Shown here: in pieces, positions 12,364 through 24,110 of the stretch
Layout of the letters: each line of letters begins with the position of its first letter
Numbering within the stretch: the stretch's first letter is position 1
Assembly (NCBI GenBank): GCA_019787685.1
Contig: JAHNUO010000008.1
Coordinates: 434,001-498,000, forward strand
Reading direction: 5' to 3'
DNA from: Chiua virens
Taxonomy: Eukaryota; Basidiomycota; Agaricomycetes; Boletales; Boletaceae
DNA: 64,000 nt
Position numbers and translations under genes: made by a program
Notes under the pieces: generated by a model
The model's input: only the letters and a program-made list of their open reading frames with translations
The model's database searches: none
Told to the model about the DNA's origin: nothing

Positions 12364-13450
12364 ATGGCCGCCTATTTCTCAAACCACTCCCAGTCCCAGT
12401 CTCGCTTCGCCTCACAGCAGCCTCAGCTCAATCCCTCAGCTGCACAGAACGCTTTGTCTACTATCACAACCGAGAGACCTCGCCTACCTGCGAGCCGCCA
12501 CTTCTCTACCACACTAGCGAACCGTGATCCAGAGCCTGCGCTCACTAAAACTCCTGGCTCATCTCCTTCGTCGGGTACAGTACACCCTCTACGGAACACG
12601 TATGTTCGTGCTTATACCCATCTCATGTATTTACACTTAAATCACCATCTTCTGCATGACGTTGATCTCTAGTTGGGCTTTCTGGTTCCGCCAGCAACGT
12701 GCCCCCGGAAACAAAATCACAAATTACGAGGAGGGAATAAAAAAAGTAGCATCCTTTTCGTCTGTCAGTTTCTGTTTGTCACTCGTCTTCCAAATCCTCC
12801 TCAATCCTTGACCCCAGGTTGAGTCCTTTTGGTCCTTGCACACCCATCTTTCTCCGCCGTCTGCTCTCGTACCGACGACCGACTACTTGTTATTTCATAC
12901 CGGCGTCCGGCGTCCTGTCTGGGAAGATCCTCTTAACCGTGCTGGCGGAAAGTGGATTATCCGTCTGAGAAAGGGCATTGCTGACCGTGTATGGGAGGAT
13001 CTCGTATGTGGTGTCGTGGGTGACATGTTTGACGAATGCGGAAAGGGTCGGCCCAGGACGGAAGACGACGGTAATGGCAACGAGGACGAGGACGGTGAGG
13101 AGTGGCCAGAGATCTGTGGGTGCACGATCAGTGTCAGACAGAGCGAGGATATCGTCTCTGTCTGGAACCGTGTCGAGGCTGATATGAAAGTGCGTGAAAA
13201 GATCAGGTGGGTACCACTTGGCTTCGTGGCGTTCGGACATTCATGACGATCTCGTTGAAAGGGATACCATACGTTTGGTCCTCAATTTACCCGCTTCTAC
13301 GATAATGGAGTACAAATCAAACAATGGTATTTGGTTTCTTGCTTGCCAATGCTCTTGTCCGGTTGATTGAATGCGCTTGGTGCAGACTCGATGCAGGACA
13401 AGTCCTCATTCCGTAACTCTGCCATTGAACGCACGCTTCCCATTTCTTGA
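12364..13450 (+). CDS. eIF4E-like cap-binding protein (4EHP/eIF4E2-like)
   Basis: The protein binds the mRNA 5' cap. After a ~75-residue Ser/Gln-rich extension, the core starts at HPLRNTWAFWFRQQRAPGNK and runs through NYEEGIKKVASFSSVESFWS. The RxPG insertion and ASFSSVESFW resemble 4EHP more than canonical eIF4E. The Trp equivalent to mouse W43 is kept (NTW), the W56 position appears to be Tyr (TNYEEG), and the W102 equivalent is in RPVWEDP. An acidic insert (near 13070-13105) breaks the C-terminal half. Introns after NT, after FSS, after KIR and in SNND splice cleanly; the stop is TGA at 13448. Such variants usually act in translational repression, but that is inferred here. Confidence 0.87.
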
Positions 13451-13742
13451 GTGCTGTCATAACTGGGTGCAGCCAGAGTGGACTTCCTGGGAGCAATCTG
13501 TCTTGGCATTTTACCAGACTCGAAACTATTCAGTCATATGTTTGAGGCGAGGTCACCGAACACAGATTGGAGTTTATCCGAGATGTACCATATCTTGACA
13601 TTAGTCGGAGATAAACACTCCGAGCCGCGTCATGATCACAAATGCACCGCTATTCGTCAAGGTCATATATTGGAACAATAGGAGACGATTCGACGAGAAT
13701 ACAACACGATATAACGTGGCTTTGAACTGTGCGAAATTCCAT

Positions 13743-14337
13743 TCAAGCATGGACGTGTGATCGCAGTTCGTACAGCGTTTTTCCGTAGTAGGCACCAGCA
13801 CCAGCGCTGGTCAAAGCCAGAACTACGGGTACGGGCCCTTTGGTGATACGGGGAAGTGAGGACAGCAGCAGAATCGCGGAGGCGCCTGTTCGAAGACACA
13901 GTATTAGATTATGAAATTAGTTATGTAGTGGCAGAAGGTCTCACCTAGTGCGCCTTCGATGCCGTTCGGTGCCCCCTTCTTGATTTGCTCTGCACTCCAA
14001 AGATAGAGTGCACCGACACTACACACGACACGATGAGTCGCTAAACTAGGATGCACACAATTAAATCGCGAACGCACCCAATACCTGCGACGAGCGAGGG
14101 GATAGAGCGTGTCTTGAGAAAGCCCGTGAGGCCACCCGTGATACACAAGACCCCAACCGAGTACGCTGGGATGGCAGACTGCGGAACCGGCATGTCAGTC
14201 CTGAAGTATGGCCGAGTACGAATGAGCTTGCCATGGTAGAGCGAATATTCAGGTGAGCTTACAGATACAAAGTGTGTCGAATGCGAGGCTTGTGTGAACG
14301 ATTGCTGCGACGCAACCCAAGTCGGGCGTGTGATCAT
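13743..14337 (-). CDS. TMEM14-family small membrane protein
   Basis: Four exons encode about 125 residues with three or four hydrophobic segments. After an N-terminal stretch (MITRPTWVASQQSFTQASHS) come YSVGVLCITGGLTGFLKTRS, IPSLVAGIGVGALYLWSAEQ, GALGASAILLLSS and VPVVLALTSAGAGAYYG. The Gly-rich helices with the SIPSLVAG motif are typical of TMEM14 (UPF0136). Animal TMEM14C is a mitochondrial inner-membrane protein needed for porphyrin transport in heme synthesis; whether the fungal protein does this is unknown. It is convergent with the eIF4E-like gene and divergent from the methyltransferase at 14652. Confidence 0.87.
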
Positions 14338-14651
14338 AATTGTTGGAAGACGGCGAGCGCGGGAAAGTGTGACTTAAGTCAGACGAGATAAGATGGGGGA
14401 ATTAGGACTCGAGCCTTATCATTCTTCGAGATGTAGCTAGTCTTATATACTGTTCTATTGTATTGGCTAGTGTAGCCCCTCTGATTAGTGAGATGATTAG
14501 TGATGATTTATATTGCCTGACTACTCGGTCGAGTGTGGCTTGTACACTTGTCTCAGATTGATTCCAACAATAATTACTTACATTACGTTACTCTCATTAG
14601 TCACTAGTCACTTCCAATAACATACCATCATCCAGTACGAGTGGTCGCACC
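14338..14651. promoter_or_regulatory. 314-bp divergent intergenic region (TMEM14 / methyltransferase)
   Basis: AT-rich, with several GATTAGTGA-like and CACTAGTC repeats between 14475 and 14615, between two opposing start codons. A shared promoter region is likely; no element is identified with certainty. Confidence 0.35.
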
Positions 14652-15717
14652 ATGCCGCTCCCCCAGAAAAACAAGGAATATGGAACTATGGAGTATTGGT
14701 GAGCTTATACAGAGTTTACTACCACAGATTATATTTAGGTCTTCCCGATCGAATAGGGATGCAAGATACTCCCAGTATGTCTCTACAACCATACCTTTGG
14801 AGAGCATCCCGGCTTGATCCTGACTACGGCCAAGAGAAGATCCAGATACCTCTTTTGACTGGTTCAAATCCTACGCTGACATTGCCACCTACATACATCC
14901 CCTAATAAATGACAAGAACGCCCGGATATTGATGCTCGGATCTGGAAACTCGAAGTTTTCGGAAGACGTAGGCAAATCGACACGTTTATGGGTTTTTGCT
15001 GTTAACCCATGACTTGATAGATGTGGGAGGATGGCTACAGAAATATTGTCAACGTCGATGTCCGTCCCTTTGACACCAGCCAGCGTTAGGTACCGTTCTC
15101 ACCCTCTCGCAGTATTCGGCGGTCGTCATCGAACAGATGCGCGCCCGCCATGCTGAGTTGCGTCCAGAAATGGAGTGTACGTCTTGCACCTGATGTCGAG
15201 ATATGACCTGATCCCGTACCCGTGGCCTTGTTGCAGGGCACGAGATGGATGTCCGCAACTTGTTGTTTGAAGATGCCTCTTTTGACATTGCCATCGATAA
15301 AGGTACTACCGTTCTACATTTCTGCGGATCGGGATAAACGCGTTCCGCGAAGGAACCATGGATGCCATGATGACCTCGTCGACCGATGTTTGGGTATGTG
15401 CAGATCAGATAATGTTTTGAGCAAGCCAGACCCACGCCATGCAGGACCCTCCAGAAGACGTTATCAAGGACTGTACCGCAGAAGTATCGGAAGTACTCCG
15501 GTGATGATCCTCTCACTGTCAGTCCATGGTCAAAAGAACCTCACCTCTTTCCAGGGTCCTCCGACCATCAGGCACCTTTCTTTACATCACCTTCGGCCAA
15601 CCTCACTTTCGCAAAAGATTTCTTACGGGTCCGCATTCCTCCGGCACACGGCTGGAAATAAAGCAGCTCGGAGAGTCTTTCCATTATTACATGTACATAT
15701 TGCGCAAATCAACTTAG
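14652..15717 (+). CDS. Class I SAM-dependent methyltransferase, EEF1AKMT4 (ECE2-N)/METTL13-like
   Basis: About eight small exons encode roughly 200 residues. The start is MPLPQKNKEYGTMEYW, then QEDPDTSFDWFKSYADIATY. Motif I (SAM binding) is RILMLGSGNSKFSEDMWEDG, motif II NIVNVDYSAVVIEQM, and the acidic DVRNLLFEDASFDIAIDKGT and PSGTFLYITFGQPHFRKRF blocks follow. The C-terminus ESFHYYMYILRKST closes the fold. EEF1AKMT4 and the METTL13 N-terminal domain methylate lysine or the N-terminus of eEF1A; that substrate is inferred from the family. The exon joining EYW to QEDPD uses introns at about 14698-14737 and 14780-14832. Confidence 0.85.
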
Positions 15718-15863
15718 ACGACCGGGTGGTTTCGTCACGGAGCTGTTTTACAGTCTCTTGCCGGTTGCGGGTACTGCAGCTCTGTGGCCCGACAACTCCA
15801 ATTCTGCTAGTTTATACCTCTCCGTGGAAGTATGAAAGAGAATGAGCCCGGTCGCAAATTTTG

Positions 15864-16866
15864 TTAAGGGTCTCGCATGCCACTGAGAGATTCACGCAAG
15901 ATGTGGAGGGCATTCTCGAAGATCTTTGCGGTGGTCTCCACCAGCTCCTTTAACGCGTCCGACTTTGACGTGCCGGTGCGGGCCGCGAGCATTGATACTC
16001 GATTCATCATTTCGCCAGCCAGCTCTTCCTTGTAGAACGACAGAACTGTCACTGAAACATACCACGCGGACGTCATTCTCATCGGCAGGAGACCATCGAG
16101 ATACAAACCCACTTTGCGTTACTAAAAAAGAGCATTATTTCTGGCAGTGCCTGGATTTAGTCTTTCATGGACAACACCGGCAAACGCCATGAACGCGAGA
16201 GCGGCGGGACCGACAGCGATCGACCGCTGTTAGGCTGCATATCGTTGTGCGGCTCCGGAAATCTGCCCGTTGTCATCAAAAACTGATCCCCGAGGACGTC
16301 CAAATGACAGCTATGTACCTGTATAGTCTGGGTCTCGTGCTTCAAAAGATTACCGGTGACGAAATCCAACGTCGACGTAACGATGAGATTAGACAGCACC
16401 GGCTGAAACAAGTCGGAAACTTGCTGCAGGAGATCCGCGAGTGCATCAAGGACACGGTTTCCCTGTGCTTGCGCCCGCACGAACCACTGATTGAACCGAT
16501 AGATGTTGGTGATCTTCAAAGGAAAGTGCATCATGGCATCGTCGGCGAAGAAAACGCATGCCAAGTACAACGCAGCCCAGATCTGCGTGGGACGGTGGGC
16601 GAGATGTCCACACGCCGTGGCTGCGTAGGTGACGGTTTCAACGCAGGTACGTCCATACGGACGGCGTACCGTATCACATAGCCACGTCGTACGGCATCAT
16701 CGACGCATTCTCGGAAAAGGACGTCATCGAATGGCCCAATTTGGTATACAGGAACATGACAGTGCGCAAGGAATGTTGCGATGGTCTTCTGGATGTCCTG
16801 TATCGGATGTGAAGAGTAAGAACGCCTGATAACACTAGGAAATTTGAACCGTACCGTCGGGCGCAT
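15864..16866 (-). pseudogene. TRI5-type sesquiterpene synthase (trichodiene synthase family), apparently broken
   Basis: The sequence matches basidiomycete trichodiene-synthase-like terpene cyclases in order: IQKTIATFLAHCHVPVYQIG, ECVDDAVRRGY, AHRPTQIWAALYLACVFFAD, FNQWFVRAQAQGNRVLDALA, LSNLIVTSTLDFVTGNLLKH, LPEIMLFFSNA and VLSFYKEELAGEMMNRVSML. These enzymes fold farnesyl diphosphate into sesquiterpenes. The gene looks damaged. A TAA (16157-16159) stands directly before IQALPEIM, where homologues usually have Tyr. The AALAFMAF block just upstream is in a different frame. The exon carrying VLSFYKEE does not join in frame to SNA(N)D, where the metal-binding NSE motif should begin. The first metal site reads DDAMM, without the third acid. 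An unusual intron set or indel errors are alternatives. Confidence 0.7.
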
Positions 16867-17558
16867 TGAGGCGTTGAGACCTGTCTCGCGAATGTGGCAC
16901 TGGTGGGGGACATTGCGAGTCGAATCCGAGCCACGAGTCGCTATCCTGGTCCCATCACTGGTCCGTTCCGAAGTCCGAGAAAATTCACTTAAGTTCTACT
17001 ACTAGGACTACACATGGGAAATATTCTGTCTCTTGATCAGGTCAACTCCAAAACATATCGCACGAACTAGCAGCCGCGATTCAAAAGATGATTGACGAGT
17101 ACTCACTACGTGTCTCTCGCTATCGTCGAAGTCGTTCGGAAGAGTCATTCATTATGAATATCAGGTTTTGCTGTGCCGAGTTCTAGAAAATCTGCTAGTT
17201 GTTACTAGCAAGCCGTCACCACTGAGGATCCGAGGAGAAAGTACATGAAAGACCGAGATTGACACCAGTGTGCTGCTCACTTGCTTAGGATATCCAGATA
17301 TTTCGAAATGCAGAGTACTTATACAGTGGAAAGTCGCTAGCTAATTTGTGTGGATTCGATGAGATCACCAACGGGTGGGTTCATCGTTCAACTTGTATCA
17401 GTGAGATGTCCTGGTTCCAAAGATGAGCATTATATCATCGCGACTGCAATCCACCAGTCCGGTCCGATACCAGCACCGTGGTTGGCGTTCTCAGCAACGC
17501 TGAGGCGAATGAACGCCAAGGATGACTTCCATTGCGACGGCAACATTACAAATCTTGG
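16867..17558. other. Intergenic region without recognisable gene
   Basis: About 690 bp between the start of the terpene synthase relic and the 3' end of the NDUFAF7-like gene. Short frames occur on both strands, but none shows family resemblance or splice support. Confidence 0.4.
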
Positions 17559-19219
17559 TCAAAACAAAAACTTGACATTTTTGTAGAATGCTAGCATGGG
17601 ATTTTCCCCATTCCTGAGTCGCGTCTTGTCCTAGGTCTCCATACTGTCCCCATAAACTCTGCGTGACTAAAAACACTGCTCCTTCTTTCTCCCACAGGCA
17701 ATCCACTGGCGGACTTGACCCCGTCAAGCGGTGAGCGGCGAGATGACGAAGAGAAGAAATATGGATCCAGTGAAGAGGAGGACGTGTCGGAGGAGATATG
17801 TGACCCAGGTGCATGCATTAGATCAGAGGGACCATCGCTGGTACGCTGGTCTAGGACACATTCATACATGTCTCGCAGCTGCTCGAATGCCGTGGGGAAT
17901 AGGATGTCGAAGTAACCCTGACGAACAAAGATCGTTTGACAGGGTACCATCGTTCCGCGCACGCTCGTCTGTACAACTGGTCCATTTATGCCTGGCACCG
18001 CATCAGGAAGAGACGAAAAATCGGTGAGAAGCAGGCGATGTCGTGGAAAATGCGCGCGGAGGAGACGGAGAAGAGAGAGCTGGCGAGTAGGTATGTATTC
18101 CGGGGGAGACAGGTTTGGTGAAAAGGGAAGGGCTGCAAATACGCTTCTCGACAAGGGAGTACGAAGATACCATGGTAAACGAGGTTGGCGTTTGATGCGC
18201 TGACGAAGAGACAGAAACGATGCGACGAGGGGGTCATTTACTTTCGTGTAATATGGTATAAATTCGCCCTCCGCATCGATGGCGACCAGACCCTGGAAGG
18301 GCTCCAACGTCCGCGTGTCGTATCGCACGAGATCGTGAGCGAAATTATCCACGACTTCAGCAGCAAGGATATAACATGGTGCATGCTCCGTCTTCGTCCA
18401 TGAGAAGACACTTTGATGCTCGATATGTACTGTGCGCTGTCCATGGCCTGCCCGGCGCAAGCGGGTCCGTTGACCTTTCGCCAGTGGAGCGCTGATCTCG
18501 ATGATGGTGTAGACAGTGCGATCGTAAACCTCTGGATAGTATGCACGAAGATAGTCGAGAATGTTCAACGCGAGAGTACCGTTTCCAGCTCCAAGTTCGT
18601 AAATCTTGAAGTCTTCGTAAGGGAAGTATTTAAGGAGATATTCGGACACCAGACATTGAGCGATGGCTTGACCGTACCATGGCTAAATTTACTTCAGAAG
18701 CTGAGAAAATCAGAAAGTGAGAACACGCACCTTGAACAGCTCCGTGGGCGTGTGCCAAATCTGCTTGCCCGGGCCATTTGTATCTGCCAAGCTGCCGCAT
18801 TCTACATAGCGGCTTGCCACAGCCGTCTCAAACTGTGTGGTGTCTTTGAAACTGTTGAAGTCGAATCCTTCGTTTTCCTCTCCAGGCGCAGCGAAGATAG
18901 TAGCTTGCTTGGAAAAGTAGCCATAGTGCGGATTGTATAATGCGTCTTCAATAAAGTCGCGTACGAGCATACGGACGCGCGTTGGTGGTGCATTAAAAGT
19001 CTCTGCCAGGTCATTGGAAGTGACCAAGGGATAGGTAAGATATTGCTGGGGAACGTCTGCAGAAAATGTGACTTCCGGGTTAAAGTTGAACTTTTCCTTG
19101 TTGATTTTACGGAATGGTGGTCTGTCTGTCCGTGGAATCGAAGAAGTCGCGAAGTAAGCCTTGAGGCATTGTCGCCGTTGACAACAGCGCCGAGCTTGTC
19201 TGAGTGCTGTTGGGAGCAT
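17559..19219 (-). CDS. NDUFAF7: NDUFAF7/MidA-like mitochondrial protein arginine methyltransferase
   Basis: The MidA family methylates an arginine of a complex I subunit during assembly. The start (MLPTALRQARRCCQRRQCLK at 19219) is a basic, Ser-rich mitochondrial presequence. RMLVRDFIEDALYNPHYGYF is the family's N-terminal motif, and after an intron (about 18660-18735) comes the SAM site YELGAGNGTLALNILDYLR. EVVDNFAHD, LLTDFSSLPDAVPG, VRQGYFDILFPTAFEQLR and SASGLPVGERRSSVFSHAEF follow. The typical tail NGENPMLAFYKNVKFLF is present but in another frame. Between FSHAEFM and KTRLRNGEN the frame shifts twice in ~20 nt, at GGGG (17648-17651) and GG (17629-17630). Without correction the frame ends at 17591 instead of 17559. 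Confidence 0.85.
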
Positions 19220-19373
19220 GAACGACCCCAGGCTCAAGCGGAGCAAGAAAACCTGGCGCTTTGTTCCGACGTCGCGATGTCAAGTTCGCGTTCAGATCTT
19301 CAAATCTAATCGGCTACTATCAAGCTCAACCAGCTCTCATTGCATCCGTCACTCTAACCTCTGCTCAATCAAT
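19220..19373. promoter_or_regulatory. 154-bp divergent intergenic region (NDUFAF7 / MMS19)
   Basis: Two opposing start codons lie 154 bp apart. Both genes serve mitochondria-linked metal or respiratory biogenesis (complex I assembly; cytosolic Fe-S delivery), so shared control would be sensible, but that is inference. Confidence 0.4.
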
Positions 19374-22300
19374 ATGGATGTCGTCGAACGCTGTGTTCAT
19401 TCTTGGGTAGCGGCCGAAAAGGGCACTGAAATCGAGAAGCTCATCGCGGGTATGCACCTGGGAACTCGTCTTGAAGTCACACATCATGAATTTTCTTCGT
19501 CAGGCATTGCATCAGGCAGTATATCATTCCTCGATATAGTCAAAGCTCTTGGAGAGTATCTAACATCAGAAGACGATCACTTGCGTACAAAGGGTGCGTC
19601 TTCCGACAGCTCCGTGAGGGCTTCTCTGAAATGTAGTATAGGCGTGCAATTACTTTCTTTAGTGATCGAGCGGTGTCCTAAGGAAAAGCTCAATAGACAA
19701 GCAGGTATGAATATAGAGAGGTTCTCCTCATATCTCTGAAGTGTATGTATTTCCCAGTCAGAGTTCTGACGACATTCTATGGTTCAAAGTTAGAAGACAC
19801 GGAGACAATCACACCGGCGCTCGAAGGACTGTCTCACCTCGTCACCTTCCCCTCATTTTCAACCCTTGAGGTCTCTGACGTTCTTACCGCGTGGGTGTCA
19901 CTCATGAAACGCCGCTACATAACTCATGTCCCGACCAGAATATTCGAACATGTTAAGATGCCATCGTTGGTGCAATCAACGCGTTTATATGTCTATAACA
20001 TCATAGATACCTTAATTAACGCTCACCAGGAACATCTCAAGAACATTGGGGGAGAAATTTCTTCCAAGTTACGCCGTTCTGGCATCTGGAGAAAAAGATC
20101 CCCGCAACCTCCTCGTTGCTTTCAAAATTGCCCGCGTAATTCTAAGCTTTTTTGATATATCGAAGTACATCGAGGTGAGTCCACTGGCACGACTCACCGG
20201 TGATTACAGAAAGCATGAATATTGCTTCCCCCCACCAGGATTACTTTGACATCACATTTTGTTACTTCCCCATCACCTTCCGGCCTCCCCCAAACGATCC
20301 ACTCGGGATCAATGTCGATGATCTCAAAAATTCTCTCACGTATGTCTTGACGTTCTTTACATTATAATCTCCAATTCACGTGTGAGCTGGAACCTGCTTT
20401 GGAATGAACCACCACAACACCTTTGAGCAGAGCATGTCTCAGTGCAACCCCTGCTTTTGCTATCCTTGGCACAAATGTGTTCCTCGAAAAGCTCGCAATT
20501 GGGTCATCGATGACCAAGGTTGGTGTTCCTTGTTACAATATTTATTGCGAAGTGACATAATTTATCGTACGTAGCGGGACGTCCTGCAAACGATGGCCGA
20601 CTGCCTGCCTGTTTATGGAATCAACGTGGTAAAGGAATTCGGACGGAAAATCTGGAGTGCGTTGAAACTTGAGGTGTGGATATATCGTCACGCCTTCACT
20701 GCATTGACAAACCATGCCTCGAGATCTTTCAACCTGTGGACTCTTTGACTCAAGAAATAGCTCTGGACACCTTTCGCGCCTTCATCCATATCTTGGAGCT
20801 AAGTCCATCCGATAATACTGATGATACAATTATCACGTTGCTTCAAGCAATCTGCAGCGACTGTCTTGAGTCCGTTGGAGAACCCGAGAAAGTACAAGCA
20901 AAAGCAGCAATCAAGATTCTGTGTGCGCTTGTCGACGTGCCGTGTATGTCAACTCTAGCCTCTCACTGGCGTGACAGGCACTGATAAAAAGCCATCAGCG
21001 ACACTCGGAAATGATGCGATCAGGGGTGCTTTAGACAAATTAATTGCACTATTTCACGATCCAGGAGAAGTGTCAAATCGAGCCGCAGTCATCATGCTCT
21101 TGACAGATCTCATAAATGCTTTCGCGGAAACCTCGACAGAACATCCATCGAAAAGCTTCTCTTCACTTATACCTCTCCACAAGGACGCTTTGCTTGGGGT
21201 GCTGATCGTTGGATTGAAGTCTTCTTCGACGTGTTTGCCTGCGCTTCACGGACTCTCGAGCCTTGTACACCTTCCTACACTTCTTACGGATGCTGAGTTG
21301 GGATACATAGTCCATGAAGCTGGACAATTCGTTGGGAAAGAGCCTGACGAGATTGAAGATGTTACGTACGTAATTTCATCTGGAATATCTATATTTTGTA
21401 CTATTCTCGAGGATGCTAATGTTGTATCAGCACTGATGTTCTCTCATTGTTGTCTTCGACTGCCCTCGTCGCCCCACACCACCTTGCGAACCAAACTCTG
21501 CCCTCGCTGTTTGCTATGCTCCCTGATCAAGCACCTTCTAGAGATGCTCAATCCGGTCGTTTGGAATATCGGCGTGCTCTTTTGGCCTTGAGCAGACTCT
21601 GCGTACAACAATCCCTGTTCGAAATATTGGTCATCCGACTTACCGCTAAACTGGCTTTGCTTTGCTCTCTATTTAAGTCTACGGAAATCTCACCCGGAGG
21701 AACGTGGGCCGAGGAAGTTGAACCTACGGCCGCGTACGCACATGCACTTCTCTTCACGCTTGAGAAGACACTCTCAGCAAAGGTCATCAAGGAACGACCT
21801 GATCCAGACGTTCCCAAGTATGTCGACCAACTACTGTCCCACCTTTTCCGTCTTTTCCTTGAGGCTGCGATAACAAGTGGACGACAAATCCTGGAGGATC
21901 CGAGGCTCCTGCGCGTTGGTGCACAAATCGTGAAGTTAGTGGTGGAAGCGCTATCCGTAGAGTATGACAGGCTCTTCCTTACATGTTCGTGCTCACGACC
22001 CCGCATAGGCAACAGCAAAGATTCATTGATGCGATGGTTGCAGCTTTCCTTCATGGTCAGGTTAAAGCTGTTACTGGGGGAGAGTTTCGTCCCCTCGAAG
22101 CGGAATTCAGACCCATTGATGTTGGTATAGATGCTTCTTTGTGCTGGCTAGAATATTAATCGTTGCATAGGTTTCCTCTGATGCACGTCAACGAAACACA
22201 GTGATTCTCTTTGCTGCAGCGCATCTTCCTCTCCGCAAGGAGGTACGCAGTCTATTTTGTTAACTGGCGTGCAAAGCGTTTTCAAGATCGAGCTTTCTAG

Positions 22301-23682
22301 GTAGCAGTAATGATGACATTTGACGACAAAGAACTCGGCCTATCTGCATTTCTTAGAAATCTTGTTTTGTGGTGTGATTCATCCACTTGCAGTGCCCTAC
22401 AAATAACGGCGGCATCCGAACTGTTTGCGATCACGGTGAATAAATATACAGCTGGTACGTGTTAATCATCTCTATCTACGACTTACTTGGAGGTAGCTTG
22501 CCATGCAGACATTCCCGATTTCTTGAATGATATGTTGACAAGTTACTTCCCGTCCACGCTTCATAATTCTCGCGTACCTCCCGAGACTCGGCGCAGAGCC
22601 ATAGCCAATTGGATTTGGGTGAGAACTCAAATGGTGCACCAGCTGTTAGTTGCTAAAGTCGGGGACAGATAAGTAGAGGTTTGGTAGTCCGATCTCATCC
22701 TTTGGCGTCCTCGTTCATAGACTCTCTATTGATTCTACTTGATGACGAGGCCATAGCCTGGGACGCAGCCCGCGCATTTGGGGCGCTGGCCGCAGATGAC
22801 AGAGTTCTAACTAAACGCAACGGTGCTGTGCTCAAGGTAAGCAAGGACTACGCTGAGAATGCTGTGTGACACCTCACTTCGACAATCTAGGTCCTCCATG
22901 TTCAAAAATATTTCAACGCGGTGTTACCCAAGTTGATAGACGGCGCAAAGACAGTTGACGGTGCGTGTAAAACATTCCTGCTGTAACCTCAAGACTTTGA
23001 TACGACGGAACTTAGGAACGAAGCGAGAGACAGCCTATCTCATAGCTCTCGCTTCCCTCGTGAATACAGTTCAAAAGTCACTGTATAGAACACAGATCCC
23101 TACGGTACGTTCATGACCTAGATAAAAATTCTGCAATTCACTGTTTCTCTAGCTTATACCTCTGTTACTTCGTGGACTCGAGATTGCAGATCCCGAAATA
23201 CGTTGGCAGATCATCGGAACGTTCTCGGATAATATCCAGGCTTTTTCAGACGACCAGTTGTTGTCATCATACGCTTCTACCCTTGTTGGTACCATGCTCA
23301 AAAATGCCACGGTCGTCGACATGCCAGAACACGTGAGTTTTGAATATCTAAAATCATATTCCGGTGGTACGATGATGGCGTACAGAAAGTTCGTGTGGCA
23401 GCATTGAAGTGCCTGGCCCTCTTACCGGGTGTGGTACGCTACGACTTGCTTCATCCCTACAAGGCCGGCGTTTTGAAGGAGCTCGCAAGGGCATTGGATG
23501 ATCCCAAGAGAGCAGTGAGAAAAGAGGCAGTAGACGCTCGGTTTGTCCCTTTTCAACTGCTCGATTGTACGATTGCTGATGCAAAAAAACTACTTGATAG
23601 AACAAAATGGTGAGCAATCTGTCCGGTGAATAAGAATGAAATGGTTTACTATTGTGCGAATAGGTACAAGTACGGTGGTTGA
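19374..23682 (+). CDS. MMS19: MMS19, cytosolic iron-sulfur assembly targeting factor
   Basis: MMS19 is a HEAT-repeat scaffold that delivers Fe-S clusters to nuclear DNA repair and replication enzymes. The start is MDVVERCVHSWVAAEKGTEI. The N-terminal domain shows VVERCPKEKLNRQ-like and FYGSKLEDTETITPALEGLS segments, then the hallmark block SKYIEDYFDITFCYFPITFR followed by PPPNDPLGI. The central and C-terminal parts are helical HEAT repeats (for example RVAALKCLALLPGVVRYDLL), and the last exons spell DDPKRAVRKEAVDARTKWYK ending YGG, a typical MMS19 terminus. About 18-20 introns are scattered along 4.3 kb. The exon chain stays consistent throughout and the stop is TGA at 23680. Identification is firm; some small exon edges are inferred. 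Confidence 0.92.
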
Positions 23683-24110
23683 TCGTTGAACGTTGATCCA
23701 TCGCTTCAGTTCTACTGCACTGGGTACGACGCCAAGGTTACACACACGATTCAGAGCACATTCTCGCATATACAGTATAACTCGCCAGCTGACTTTAGAT
23801 ATGTACTTGAACTCGTGAACTTGCCAAACTATTACACGCTAGCAAATATCGCCGCTGATTCAAGTTCACGTACATGCCGCACGATCGACTCTCGCAAATT
23901 TGTTCTTCCGCACCCAATACCATGAGCGCACGACAGATGTACTCAGTTACGGTGACACGACTTGGACGGTTTAAAGAACAGTGCTTTGTACCAGTCACTC
24001 ATAGGTAGGCCAGGGGCTCAGGACAAGATTACAAGCACATTTCAAGGCACGTTCCTGTCTATACAACCCAGGTCGCTACTTAGCTGAATACACCTTTATA
24101 TAGTGGCAAA
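23683..24110. other. Intergenic region downstream of MMS19
   Basis: About 430 bp, convergent between MMS19 and the minus-strand zinc-finger-like gene. I see no gene or repeat in it. Confidence 0.4.

Noticed and set aside
14850..14872. tRNA B-box-like GGTTCAAATCC
   Set aside because: It falls inside the conserved DWFKSY coding segment of the methyltransferase gene, with no matching A-box or cloverleaf.
17631..17644. A 14-nt intron in NDUFAF7
   Set aside because: Frame and GT-AG ends fit, but the length is far below any spliceosomal intron I know outside ciliates; two homopolymer indels explain the data better. Kept only as a finding to check.
17715..18940. Plus-strand frames over the NDUFAF7-like gene
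   Set aside because: Shadows of the minus-strand gene, which has clear SAM-binding and family motifs.
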